A stretch of 49,911 bases of DNA. It comes from Rhodobacteraceae bacterium UBA3069. Its GTDB lineage: Bacteria; Pseudomonadota; Alphaproteobacteria; Rhodobacterales; Rhodobacteraceae. Positions within the stretch are counted from its first letter, which is position 1, and each line of letters starts with the position of its first letter. Under the pieces are notes generated by a model, which saw only the letters and a program-made list of their open reading frames with translations, did no database searches and was not told the origin of the DNA. Location: contig DFBX01000041.1 in the NCBI GenBank assembly GCA_002366795.1, forward strand, positions 1 through 49,911, read 5' to 3'. Made by a program: the position numbers and the translations under genes. This document shows positions 7,548-17,022 of the stretch, in pieces.

Positions 7548-10500
7548 CTACTCGGCCGCTTGCATCACATTCGGCGCATTCGGCGCGGGGGCCTTGAATT
7601 TTGCCAGCAAAGCCTCGCGTTTCTTGGCCGCCTTCGCCTCGTTAGCCTGTTTCACCGGGCCAAAGCCGCGGATTTGCAGGGGCAGTTCGGCCAGCTCCAC
7701 TGCAAAGTCCATCTTTTCCGGCATCAGCGCGGACAGGACCATCCCCATATCCTTTTCATATTGGGCGATCAGGGCACGCTCCATCCGGCGTTCCTCGGTC
7801 CGGCCAAACGGGTCCAGCGGGGTACCGCGCAGGCGCTTCATCCGTGCCAGAGCGCGATAGGCGCGCTCCATCCATGGGCCGAATTCACGCTTTTGCGGTC
7901 GCCCGTCGGGGCCGGTTTTCGACAGGATCGGCGGGGCAAGGTGGTATTTCATCTTGAAATCCCCCTCGAACCGTTCCTCGGCCTTCTTGCGTGTGTCCAG
8001 ATGCAGGCGCGCGACCTCGTATTCATCCTTGTAGGACAGCAGCTTGTGATAGCCCATGGCGATGGCCTCGCGCAGCGCGGGGTCTTCGGCCCGCTCGACC
8101 AGCTTGCGATAGCGTTTCGCCAGCCGCTTGCCCTGATACCTTACCAGGTGATCAGCGCGGAACTTGATCTTTTCGTCCAGCGTCTTTGGCTTTTCCACCA
8201 CCCTGGGCAACAACATGCTTGCGGCCTCCTCGGGGTGGAGCACCGCCCAACGGCCAATGTCAAAGGCGCGCAGGTTCTTCTCGACGGCGGCGCCGTTCAG
8301 TTCGACGGCCTGCGTGATCGCCTCGTGGCTCAGGGGCACCAGCCCGCGCTGCCACGCCGCGCCAAAGATCATCATGTTGGAAAAGATCGAATCCCCCAGC
8401 GTCGCCCGCGCCAGTTCGGACGCATCGAACAGGTCCACGCGGTCTTGCAAACGCGCCTGCAAGGCAAGCGCCAGACGGTCGGCCGGCAAGGTGAATTCGG
8501 TGTTGCGGGTAAAATCGCCGGTGATGATTTCATGGCTGTTGACCACCGCGCCGGTCTGGCCGGTCTGGGTCAGGCCAAGGGTTTTCGCGCCCGCCGACAC
8601 CACCAGATCGCCGCCGATCAGCGCGTGCGCCTCGCCGGTGGCCACACGGATGGCGGAAATATCGTCGGGCGTGTTGGCAATGCGGCAGTGGATATGCACC
8701 GCGCCGCCCTTTTGCGCCAGTCCGGCCATTTCCATCATGCCCGCACCCTTGCCGTCGATCTGCGCGGCCTGCGCCATGACCGCGCCGATGGTGACAACGC
8801 CGGTGCCGCCGACACCGGTTATGACCACGTTCCACGTCCCGTCAATCGCCGGTATTGAAGGCGCGGGCAGATGCGGCAGGTCGATCTGCGCGGTTTCAGC
8901 CTTTTTCAGCGTGGCCCCTTCGACTGTCACGAAGGACGGGCAGAACCCCTTGAGGCAGGAAAAATCCTTGTTGCACGATGACTGGTCAATCGCCCGCTTG
9001 CGGCCCAGTTCGGTTTCCACCGGCACGATGGATACGCAGTTGGATTGCACCCCGCAATCTCCGCAGCCCTCGCAGACATCGGTATTGATGAACACGCGGC
9101 GGTCCGGGTCGGGGAACTGGCCGCGTTTGCGGCGACGGCGCTTTTCAGCGGCGCAGGTCTGCACATAGATCAGGGCGGACAGGCCTTTGGTATCGGCCAG
9201 CCGTTCCTGCACGGTTTGCAATTCGGCCCGTTCCGTCAGCACGACGCCCTTGGGGAATAGGCTTAGGTCCAGCTCTTCTTTTTCGTCGTAGACGACCTCG
9301 ACCGTGGGCACGCCCATGGCCAGCAACTCGGCAGCGATGCGATAGGCGGTCAAACCGCCCTCGTTCTTTTGCCCGCCGGTCATGGCAACCGCATCGTTGA
9401 ACAGGATCTTGTAGGTCATCGTCGTGCCAGCGGCCAAAGCGGCACGAATGGCCTGCACACCCGAATGGTTATAGGTGCCGTCGCCAAGGTTCTGGAACAC
9501 ATGCCCCCGGTGCGAGAATTTGGACTCGCCGATCCAGTTGGCCCCTTCGGCCCCCATATGGGTGAATCCCAGCGTGTCGCGGTCCATCCACTGCACCATG
9601 TAGTGACAGCCGATCCCGGCATAGGCACGGCTGCCTTCGGGCACCTTGGTCGAGCTGTTATGCGGACAGCCCGAGCAGAAATAGGGAACGCGCGAGGCGA
9701 TCTCCTGCGCGTTGTCGTTGCGGCGCACCTCGGCCAGCTGGGCAAGACCGGCCTTGATGCCATCGGTCTCGCGCCCCTCCTCGATCAGGATGCTGCCCAG
9801 TTTTTCGGCAATCATGATCGGGTCCAGCGCCATCTTGGTCTGGAACAGTTCCGGCCCATGCATGGACCCTGCCCCGCCGCCCTTGTGCCAGCCCCAGACG
9901 CGGCGGCCACGGCGGTCGTCAAAGATCGCCTCCTTGACCTGCACCTCGATCAGCTTGCGCTTTTCCTCGACCACCACGATCAGGTCCAGCCCTTCGGCCC
10001 AGTCATGGAAACCGCTCATGTCCAGCGGGAAGGTCTGGCCGACCTTGTAGGTGGTGATGCCAAGGCGCTCTGCCTCGTTCTCGTCGATGTTCAGCAAGGA
10101 CAGGGCATGGACAAGGTCCAGCCAGTTCTTGCCCGCCGCGACGAAACCGATTTTCGCACCCGGCTTGCCCCAGATGCGCTTGTCCATCTTGTTGGCGTGG
10201 GAAAACGCCTCGGCCGCGAAACGCCTGTGGTCGATCATCCGCGCCTCTTGATCGGCGGGCGTGTCCAGCAGGCGAATGTTAAGCCCGCCCTGCGGCATGT
10301 CGAAGTCCGGCAAGATCAGGTTCATCCGGTCCGGGCGGCCATCGACCACCGCCGTTGCCTCGACCGTGTCCTTCATGGTTTTCAAACCGACCCAAAGGCC
10401 GGAAAACCGTGACAAGGCATAGCCATAGACGCCGTAATCAATGATCTCCTGTACGCCTGCGGGGCTGACCACGGGCATGTAGGCATCGACCATGGCCCAT

Positions 10501-10979
10501 TCTGACTGGTGCAGCACGGTCGAGGATTCGCCGGTGTGATCGTCGCCCATGGCCATCAGAACGCCGCCGTTTTTCGACGTGCCCGCCATGTTGGCGTGGC
10601 GCATCACATCGCCCGACCGATCCACCCCCGGCCCCTTGCCATACCATAGACCAAAGACGCCATCGAACTTGCCCTCGCCGCGCAATTCGGCCTGCTGCGC
10701 CCCCCAGATCGCGGTTGCGGCCAAGTCTTCGTTCAGGCCTTCTTCGAAGGTCACATCGGCAGCCGCCAGTTGCTTGGCCGCGCGGTTCATTTGCATGTCC
10801 ACAGCGCCAAGCGGCGAGCCGCGATAGCCCGTCACATAGCCGGCGGTGTTCAGCCCCGCGCGCCGGTCGCGTTCTTTCTGGATCAGCATCAGCCGCACAA
10901 GCGCCTGCGTGCCGTTCAACAGAACCGGAGATTTTTCAAGGTCGAGCCTGTCGCTCAAGGATATTTTGGGCGTCGTCAT
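7548..10979 (-). CDS. Indolepyruvate ferredoxin oxidoreductase family protein
   Basis: A 1143-aa single-chain fusion of the alpha and beta/gamma parts of a 2-oxoacid:ferredoxin oxidoreductase. In order: an N-terminal thiamine-type domain beginning TAGYVTGYRGSPLG, a thiamine-binding half (CSGCPHNSSTKVPEGSRAYAG), ferredoxin-like clusters (CEGCGDCGVQSNC and CNKDFSCLKGFCP), then the gamma domain (TGVGGTGVVTIGAVMAQAA). It oxidatively decarboxylates aryl or branched 2-oxoacids to acyl-CoA, reducing ferredoxin; the substrate cannot be fixed from sequence. I chose ATG 10977-10979, because GGGGAGG lies six bases upstream and the in-frame GTG one codon earlier is too close to it. It is divergent from a LysR gene that probably regulates it. 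Confidence 0.88.
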   Translation of the reverse strand: MTTPKISLSDRLDLEKSPVLLNGTQALVRLMLIQKERDRRAGLNTAGYVTGYRGSPLGAVDMQMNRAAKQLAAADVTFEEGLNEDLAATAIWGAQQAELRGEGKFDGVFGLWYGKGPGVDRSGDVMRHANMAGTSKNGGVLMAMGDDHTGESSTVLHQSEWAMVDAYMPVVSPAGVQEIIDYGVYGYALSRFSGLWVGLKTMKDTVEATAVVDGRPDRMNLILPDFDMPQGGLNIRLLDTPADQEARMIDHRRFAAEAFSHANKMDKRIWGKPGAKIGFVAAGKNWLDLVHALSLLNIDENEAERLGITTYKVGQTFPLDMSGFHDWAEGLDLIVVVEEKRKLIEVQVKEAIFDDRRGRRVWGWHKGGGAGSMHGPELFQTKMALDPIMIAEKLGSILIEEGRETDGIKAGLAQLAEVRRNDNAQEIASRVPYFCSGCPHNSSTKVPEGSRAYAGIGCHYMVQWMDRDTLGFTHMGAEGANWIGESKFSHRGHVFQNLGDGTYNHSGVQAIRAALAAGTTMTYKILFNDAVAMTGGQKNEGGLTAYRIAAELLAMGVPTVEVVYDEKEELDLSLFPKGVVLTERAELQTVQERLADTKGLSALIYVQTCAAEKRRRRKRGQFPDPDRRVFINTDVCEGCGDCGVQSNCVSIVPVETELGRKRAIDQSSCNKDFSCLKGFCPSFVTVEGATLKKAETAQIDLPHLPAPSIPAIDGTWNVVITGVGGTGVVTIGAVMAQAAQIDGKGAGMMEMAGLAQKGGAVHIHCRIANTPDDISAIRVATGEAHALIGGDLVVSAGAKTLGLTQTGQTGAVVNSHEIITGDFTRNTEFTLPADRLALALQARLQDRVDLFDASELARATLGDSIFSNMMIFGAAWQRGLVPLSHEAITQAVELNGAAVEKNLRAFDIGRWAVLHPEEAASMLLPRVVEKPKTLDEKIKFRADHLVRYQGKRLAKRYRKLVERAEDPALREAIAMGYHKLLSYKDEYEVARLHLDTRKKAEERFEGDFKMKYHLAPPILSKTGPDGRPQKREFGPWMERAYRALARMKRLRGTPLDPFGRTEERRMERALIAQYEKDMGMVLSALMPEKMDFAVELAELPLQIRGFGPVKQANEAKAAKKREALLAKFKAPAPNAPNVMQAAE

Positions 10980-11067
10980 CACTGGCCTCCCCGTTGGATG
11001 TCGCTTTTTTAGACTATAGCCCGATAATGGGTCAAAATAACTGACCTTACAAACAAAAATATTTGCT

Positions 11068-11093
11068 GCGCTGCATCATTATGGATGCAGCGC
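11068..11093. promoter_or_regulatory. Inverted repeat between divergent IOR and LysR genes
   Basis: GCGCTGCATC and GATGCAGCGC form a perfect 10-bp dyad with spacer ATTATG. It sits 88 bases from the oxidoreductase start and 56 from the LysR start. The inner TGCATC/GATGCA resembles the T-N11-A dyads bound by LysR proteins, so this is the best operator candidate here. Confidence 0.55.
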
Positions 11094-11149
11094 TGTTCAT
11101 ATTTTAACTATTTCGTATACATGTAGTGAATGAACAGAAAGTTGCGGAT

Positions 11150-12055
11150 ATGGATTGGGATAAACTCAGAATATTTCACGCGGTGGCTGATGCGGGCAGC
11201 CTGACCCATGCGGGGGAAATACTGCACCTGTCGCAATCGGCCGTGTCGCGGCAGGTTCGCGCGCTTGAGGAATCGCTGAACACCACGCTTTTCCATCGCC
11301 ATGCGCGGGGGCTGATTCTGACCGAACAGGGTGAATTGCTGTTCGACGCGACCCGCGCCATGTCGAAACGGCTGGACGCTGCAGCCGCCCGCATCCGCGA
11401 TTCCGAGGATGAAGTGTTCGGTGAATTGCGCGTGACCACCACCTTCGGCTTCGGCTCTCTGTGGCTGGCACCGCGGTTGACCACGCTTTACGACAAATAC
11501 CCCGACCTGAAAATCGACCTGATGCTGGAAGAGCGCGTGCTGGACTTGCCGATGCGCGAGGCCGACGTGGCCATCCGCATGAAAGAACCCTCTCAGGCCG
11601 ACCTGATCCGCAAGAAACTGATGAACATCCGGATGCGCCTTTATGCATCTCCTGAATACCTGGAACAGAACGGCACCCCCGAAACGATCGAGGAGATCGG
11701 CGCACATCGTCTGATCTGCCAGAACCCCACCGCCCCGCAGGTCGGTGCGGGCGCGGCGCTTGTGCAGCACCTGATGGCCTATGACATCCATTCCACGCTG
11801 ACGGTAAACAACTATTTCGGCGTGCTTCAGGGCGTGCTGAACAATCTTGGCATCGGCGTTCTGCCCGATTACCTGACACAGGATTTTCCGAATCTGGTGC
11901 GGGTACTACCGGATGTGGAATCAGGTGAGGTGCCCGTTTTCCTCGCTTACCCCGAGGAATTGCGCCAATCCAAACGCATAGCGGCCTTCCGCGAGTTCGT
12001 TCAGGAAGAGATCATAAGCTACCGCAAACGGCAAAAAGATCAGGCGCTTAGGTAA
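11150..12055 (+). CDS. LysR-family transcriptional regulator
   Basis: A 301-aa regulator with an N-terminal winged helix-turn-helix (MDWDKLRIFHAVADAGSLTH, then LSQSAVSRQVRALEE) and a periplasmic-binding-like effector domain starting near GELRVTTTFGFGS. It is divergent from the indolepyruvate ferredoxin oxidoreductase gene with a dyad between them, the classical arrangement for a LysR protein acting on its neighbour. I start at ATG 11150 (MDWDKLRIF); a GTG eight codons upstream is possible. The effector is unknown. Confidence 0.88.
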   Translation: MDWDKLRIFHAVADAGSLTHAGEILHLSQSAVSRQVRALEESLNTTLFHRHARGLILTEQGELLFDATRAMSKRLDAAAARIRDSEDEVFGELRVTTTFGFGSLWLAPRLTTLYDKYPDLKIDLMLEERVLDLPMREADVAIRMKEPSQADLIRKKLMNIRMRLYASPEYLEQNGTPETIEEIGAHRLICQNPTAPQVGAGAALVQHLMAYDIHSTLTVNNYFGVLQGVLNNLGIGVLPDYLTQDFPNLVRVLPDVESGEVPVFLAYPEELRQSKRIAAFREFVQEEIISYRKRQKDQALR

Positions 12056-12159
12056 CAGATCAAGCAAGCCATGCCCTGCGCGCATAGCGGGCATGCTGCA
12101 GTTGCGGCAAAAAGCTCTTGATCGTTCATAAACGGATGCCTAATTCGGCAACTGACTTT

Positions 12160-12235
12160 GATGCTGATGAAGATCGCATCATTTTCAACCTCCCTGTTGG
12201 ACTTGGCCGAGCTTTTAAAGCTCGGCCTTTTTTTT
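12160..12235 (+). ncRNA. Candidate small RNA with anti-Shine-Dalgarno loop
   Basis: Between the LysR stop and purL, three consecutive stem-loops are packed into 76 bases: GATGC/GCATC (12160-12180), CAAC/GTTG with loop CTCCCT (12186-12199), and the terminator stem (12205-12227) with eight Ts. The exposed CTCCCT loop can pair with Shine-Dalgarno sequences, as in the cuckoo/CcsR-type RNAs reported for Rhodobacteraceae. A poor promoter-like pair (TTGATC, 17 bases, TAATTC at 12118-12146) lies upstream. It could instead be only the LysR 3' UTR; a processed 3'-UTR RNA would fit both readings. Confidence 0.4.
12205..12235 (+). terminator. Strong rho-independent terminator
   Basis: GGCCGAGC and GCTCGGCC (arms extendable to 11 bp) are followed by eight consecutive Ts. 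It ends transcription of the LysR gene and/or the small RNA before purL. Confidence 0.92.
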
Positions 12236-12341
12236 GGCTTGACGGGCGCGGCGCGGTGGCCCTGCGGCACCTGCCCCCTTCCCCCCCGCCTGCCCATGGC
12301 GTAAAGAGGCCGCAAACCTGCACTCGCCTTGGGGATTTCAA

Positions 12342-14501
<2,160 letters not shown>

Positions 14502-14519
14502 GACAGGGGGCGCGTACGG

Positions 14520-15032
14520 ATGAGCCGTCACGCGCCCTCGCTTGCGCCCGATTGCAGCCAGTGCGCCGCGCTGTGCTGTATCGGTCTGGCGCTGGACAAG
14601 GGGCCACGGTTTGGTATCGACAAACCGGCGGGCCTGCCTTGTCCCAATCTTGACGGCCACCTTTGCAAAATCCATCAAGGCCTTGTTGCTAAGGGGTTTT
14701 CCGGTTGCGCCGCCTATGACTGCCTTGGCGCGGGGCAGCGCGTGACGCAAGAATTGCACGGCGGGCAAAGCTGGCGCGATGCGCCCTCAATCCTGCCGCA
14801 AATGATGGCCGATTTCCTGGACCTGCGCAGTATTCATGCCCAATGGGAACTGCTGGAGGCCGCCGCGAAACTGCCCTTGACCTCCGACGAAGAGGCCGCC
14901 CGCCAAGAGCTGATCGCGGCCATAAAAGCCCCCCTGTCGCGCGATACCCTAGCGGACATCGCCGCCCGCCTTCCGGCCGAGGCGGCAAAATTCCTCGCCT
15001 CTTTGCGTCGCCACGTCCGCGCGGACGGTTAG
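14520..15032 (+). CDS. Cysteine-cluster protein (CxxCxxxCC type)
   Basis: A 170-aa soluble protein. Its N-terminal third carries CSQCAALCC (Cys12, 15, 19, 20), CPNLDGHLC (Cys41, 49) and SGCAAYDC (Cys63, 68), with FGIDKPAGLPCPNL and CLGAGQRVTQ between and after. This block is also found as the N-terminal region of some actinobacterial pentapeptide-repeat proteins; here it stands without the repeats and is followed by an alpha-helical tail. Eight clustered cysteines suggest a metal or Fe-S site, unproven. It lies 18 bases after purL and 62 before bolA, next to the Fe-S assembly genes bolA and grxD, so a link to Fe-S handling is possible. Confidence 0.65.
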   Translation: MSRHAPSLAPDCSQCAALCCIGLALDKGPRFGIDKPAGLPCPNLDGHLCKIHQGLVAKGFSGCAAYDCLGAGQRVTQELHGGQSWRDAPSILPQMMADFLDLRSIHAQWELLEAAAKLPLTSDEEAARQELIAAIKAPLSRDTLADIAARLPAEAAKFLASLRRHVRADG

Positions 15033-15094
15033 CGCCCCTTGCAGCGCCCGCGCCCCCCCATTACATCTTGGGGTAAATTAAAGGAGTGCCAAAC

Positions 15095-15331
15095 ATGCCG
15101 ATGCCCGCCGCCGAACTCGAAGCCCTGCTGCGTCAAAGCTTCCCCGATGCCCAGATCGAGGTGCAGGGCGATGATGGCGTGCATTTCGCGGCGCTGGTGG
15201 TGGACGAATCTTTTCGCGGCAAAAACCGCGTGCAACAGCAACGCGCCGTCTATGCCGCGCTGAAGGGCAAGATGGACGGCCCCAACGGCGAGGTCCACGC
15301 GATGGCCCTGACCACCCGGTCACCGGAATGA
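15095..15331 (+). CDS. bolA: BolA-family protein
   Basis: A 78-aa BolA-like protein (starting MPMPAAELEALLRQSFPDA). It has the beta-alpha-beta KH-like fold pattern with the conserved FRGKNRVQQQRAVYAAL and the following GEVHAMALTT, where the His is a candidate Fe-S ligand. BolA proteins form [2Fe-2S]-bridged dimers with monothiol CGFS glutaredoxins; such a glutaredoxin is encoded 126 bases downstream. I start at ATG 15095, eight bases after AAGGAG; the GTG three codons earlier overlaps that ribosome site. The stop overlaps the ATG of a 37-codon ORF. Confidence 0.9.
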   Translation: MPMPAAELEALLRQSFPDAQIEVQGDDGVHFAALVVDESFRGKNRVQQQRAVYAALKGKMDGPNGEVHAMALTTRSPE

Positions 15332-15441
15332 TCGCCAACCTGCTCGACCTGCTTGATGCGTCAGCATGGGCCGAGGATCTGGCAGGCATTCAAAAACAAG
15401 GCCCCGGATTTTGGCGCACCAAACCCGCCGAGGGGCAATAG
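15328..15441 (+). CDS. 37-aa small ORF coupled to bolA
   Basis: ATG 15328-15330 overlaps the bolA stop as ATGA, and the frame runs to TAG 15439-15441. The product begins MIANLLDLLDASAWAEDLAG, continues IQKQGPGFWRTKPAEGQ, has no membrane segment and is mildly amphipathic. The grxD ribosome site (AAAGGA) follows the stop. The exact stop-start overlap and coding-like composition suggest it is translated by coupling, but I do not recognise it and no function is assigned. Confidence 0.5.
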   Translation: MIANLLDLLDASAWAEDLAGIQKQGPGFWRTKPAEGQ

Positions 15442-15457
15442 GTAAAGGAAACGCAAA

Positions 15458-15820
15458 ATGACCGACGCAAAGACCCGCATCGACGAAACCGTTAAAAACA
15501 GCACCGTGGTGCTGTTCATGAAGGGCACCAAGGACATGCCGCAATGCGGGTTCTCGCAACGCGTGGCCGGTGTGCTGAACTACATGGGCATCGACTATCA
15601 GGACGTGAACGTGCTGGCGGACGAGGACATCCGTCAGGGCATCAAGGATTATTCCGACTGGCCCACCATCCCGCAGCTGTACGTCAAAGGCGAATTCGTC
15701 GGCGGATGTGATATCGTCACTGAAATGACCCTGTCGGGCGAGTTGGACACCCTGTTCACTGACAGCGGTGTCGCCTTTGACAAGGACGCCGCCGAAAAGA
15801 TCCGCGAAGCAAACGGCTGA
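15458..15820 (+). CDS. grxD: Monothiol glutaredoxin, Grx4 family
   Basis: A 120-aa CGFS-type glutaredoxin: KGTKDMPQCGFSQRV with active Cys30, then the glutathione-binding segments WPTIPQLYVKGEFVGGCDIV. These proteins bind a glutathione-ligated [2Fe-2S] cluster and hand it on, often together with BolA. The gene is in the bolA-smORF-grxD run, has AAAGGAAACG before its ATG, and ends at a perfect terminator 23 bases downstream. Confidence 0.95.
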   Translation: MTDAKTRIDETVKNSTVVLFMKGTKDMPQCGFSQRVAGVLNYMGIDYQDVNVLADEDIRQGIKDYSDWPTIPQLYVKGEFVGGCDIVTEMTLSGELDTLFTDSGVAFDKDAAEKIREANG

Positions 15821-15842
15821 TCATTCAAAAGGTCAAATAAAA

Positions 15843-15878
15843 ACGCCCTTCGGCTGGCTGGCCGAAGGGCGTTTTTTG
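15843..15878. terminator. Bidirectional terminator between grxD and zapA
   Basis: ACGCCCTTCGGC and GCCGAAGGGCGT form a 12-bp perfect stem around TGGCTG, flanked by an A-rich tract on the left and TTTTTTG on the right. It separates the convergent grxD and zapA genes. Confidence 0.92.
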
Positions 15879-15906
15879 TTTGTGACAGTGCCTTGCAGGC
15901 CGCGGT

Positions 15907-16302
15907 TCACCCAGCGGTCTTTTCCTCGATATGTCCGGCGATCGCCTCTGCCCGGGCGGTCAGCTCTGCCATGGATTCGTGCAGTTCCTCGGGGATATAG
16001 GGCACCTCGACCGTTTCTGGCTTGGGTGCGGGGGCTTCGCGCAGCTCGCGCAGTTCCTCGTTCAGCGCGGCGATACGGTCGTCAGCCTCGCGCAGACGAT
16101 CCTCAAGACCGGCGGTCTTGTCGGCCAGCATCAGCCCCGCCATCAGCAGCATCCGCGCTTCGGGCAGACGGCCGATCTGATCCGCCAGAACCGAGGCTTC
16201 TGCATCCAGCATCCGGGCGGCGGATTGCAGGTAGTGTTCCTCGCCAACTTGGCAGGACACTTCGAAAGAACGACCACCGATCAGGATTTCGACTTCGGGC
16301 AT
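15907..16302 (-). CDS. zapA: Cell division protein ZapA
   Basis: A 131-aa protein with the ZapA N-terminal domain (MPEVEILIGGRSFEVSCQVG, then EEHYLQSAARMLDAEA and LLMAGLMLADK) followed by a helix and a C-terminal extension with a proline-rich stretch (APAPKPETVEVPYIPEE). ZapA binds and bundles FtsZ at the Z-ring. It is co-transcribed with the coiled-coil gene upstream, the stop and start sharing one base (TGATG). In Caulobacter the same pair (ZauP-ZapA) focuses the Z-ring. Confidence 0.93.
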   Translation of the reverse strand: MPEVEILIGGRSFEVSCQVGEEHYLQSAARMLDAEASVLADQIGRLPEARMLLMAGLMLADKTAGLEDRLREADDRIAALNEELRELREAPAPKPETVEVPYIPEELHESMAELTARAEAIAGHIEEKTAG

Positions 16303-16811
16303 CAGGCTTCCTCCTCTTGGGCGGCGGCGGGCGCGTCACCGGCCAGCAAAGGCTCCAGCGCGGCGCGGATGGCTTCGGCCTCAGCCACGTCGGTGGCGCG
16401 GGCGGCGCGCAGCGCCTCCAGCTCGGTCAGCATGGACTTGTTGATCAAGTGCGGCTCGCCCACGCCAGCCTCGTTCGCTTCGCGCAGTTTCTGGTTGATC
16501 TCGCGCAGCTGGGTGTTGGCCTTGCGAAGCCGCTGCAATTCGGCATCCAGATCGGCCATCTTTTGCGTCGTGCCTTGCAGGGCGGTGCCCGCATCCTCGG
16601 CCTCTTGTTGCTTGGCCTTGATGGCGCGCAGGCGCTCTTCCAGCTGGGCCGTGACCAGCTTTTCGTCTTCCAGCGCCTGTTTCAGCGCCTCGACCTCACC
16701 CGCGTCGGGCGCGGGTGCCTCGGCGGGCGCAGAGGACATGCCCTCGACCCCGCCTGCGATCCGCTCCAACGCGGCGGCCAGCCGGCTTTGCAATTCGAAA
16801 ATCTCGCTCAT
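16302..16811 (-). CDS. zauP: ZapA-upstream coiled-coil protein (ZauP-like)
   Basis: A 169-aa, almost entirely coiled-coil protein: a short N-terminal helix (MSEIFELQSRLAAALERIAGG), an Ala/Pro/Glu linker, then heptad-rich helices from about residue 38 to 135 (for example LEERLRAIKAKQQEAEDA and LQRLRKANTQLREINQKL), and an acidic C-terminus. It is directly upstream of zapA with a one-base overlap. That position and structure match ZauP of Caulobacter crescentus, which binds ZapA and condenses the Z-ring. The start at 16811 is chosen over longer in-frame alternatives because the sequence before it is not coding-like. The symbol rests on synteny and coiled-coil character, not on strong sequence identity. 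Confidence 0.75.
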   Translation of the reverse strand: MSEIFELQSRLAAALERIAGGVEGMSSAPAEAPAPDAGEVEALKQALEDEKLVTAQLEERLRAIKAKQQEAEDAGTALQGTTQKMADLDAELQRLRKANTQLREINQKLREANEAGVGEPHLINKSMLTELEALRAARATDVAEAEAIRAALEPLLAGDAPAAAQEEEA

Positions 16812-17022
16812 ACCCTCAAACCCATCGTTTCTTCTGCGTGTCTCAGGCGGTGCAAGTCCGGGTTCGCCCGAATCAACAAATGCACCGTTGCAAGGCAGTT
16901 TACCCAAAGGCGTGGCAAATTGCGCCCCCATATCCGCCAAGGACTTACAGGCCATGCTTGATCTTGGACCAAAGGGTGGTAAGAGCAAGTGAATGCCCCC
17001 CGGATAAAGAGGACGCTGCCCC

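Noticed and set aside
15821..17022. A possible 6S RNA gene, because 6S RNA often lies near zapA
   Set aside because: The 86-base zapA-grxD spacer is filled by a terminator and the 211-base zauP-tkt spacer shows no long closing stem with a central bubble.
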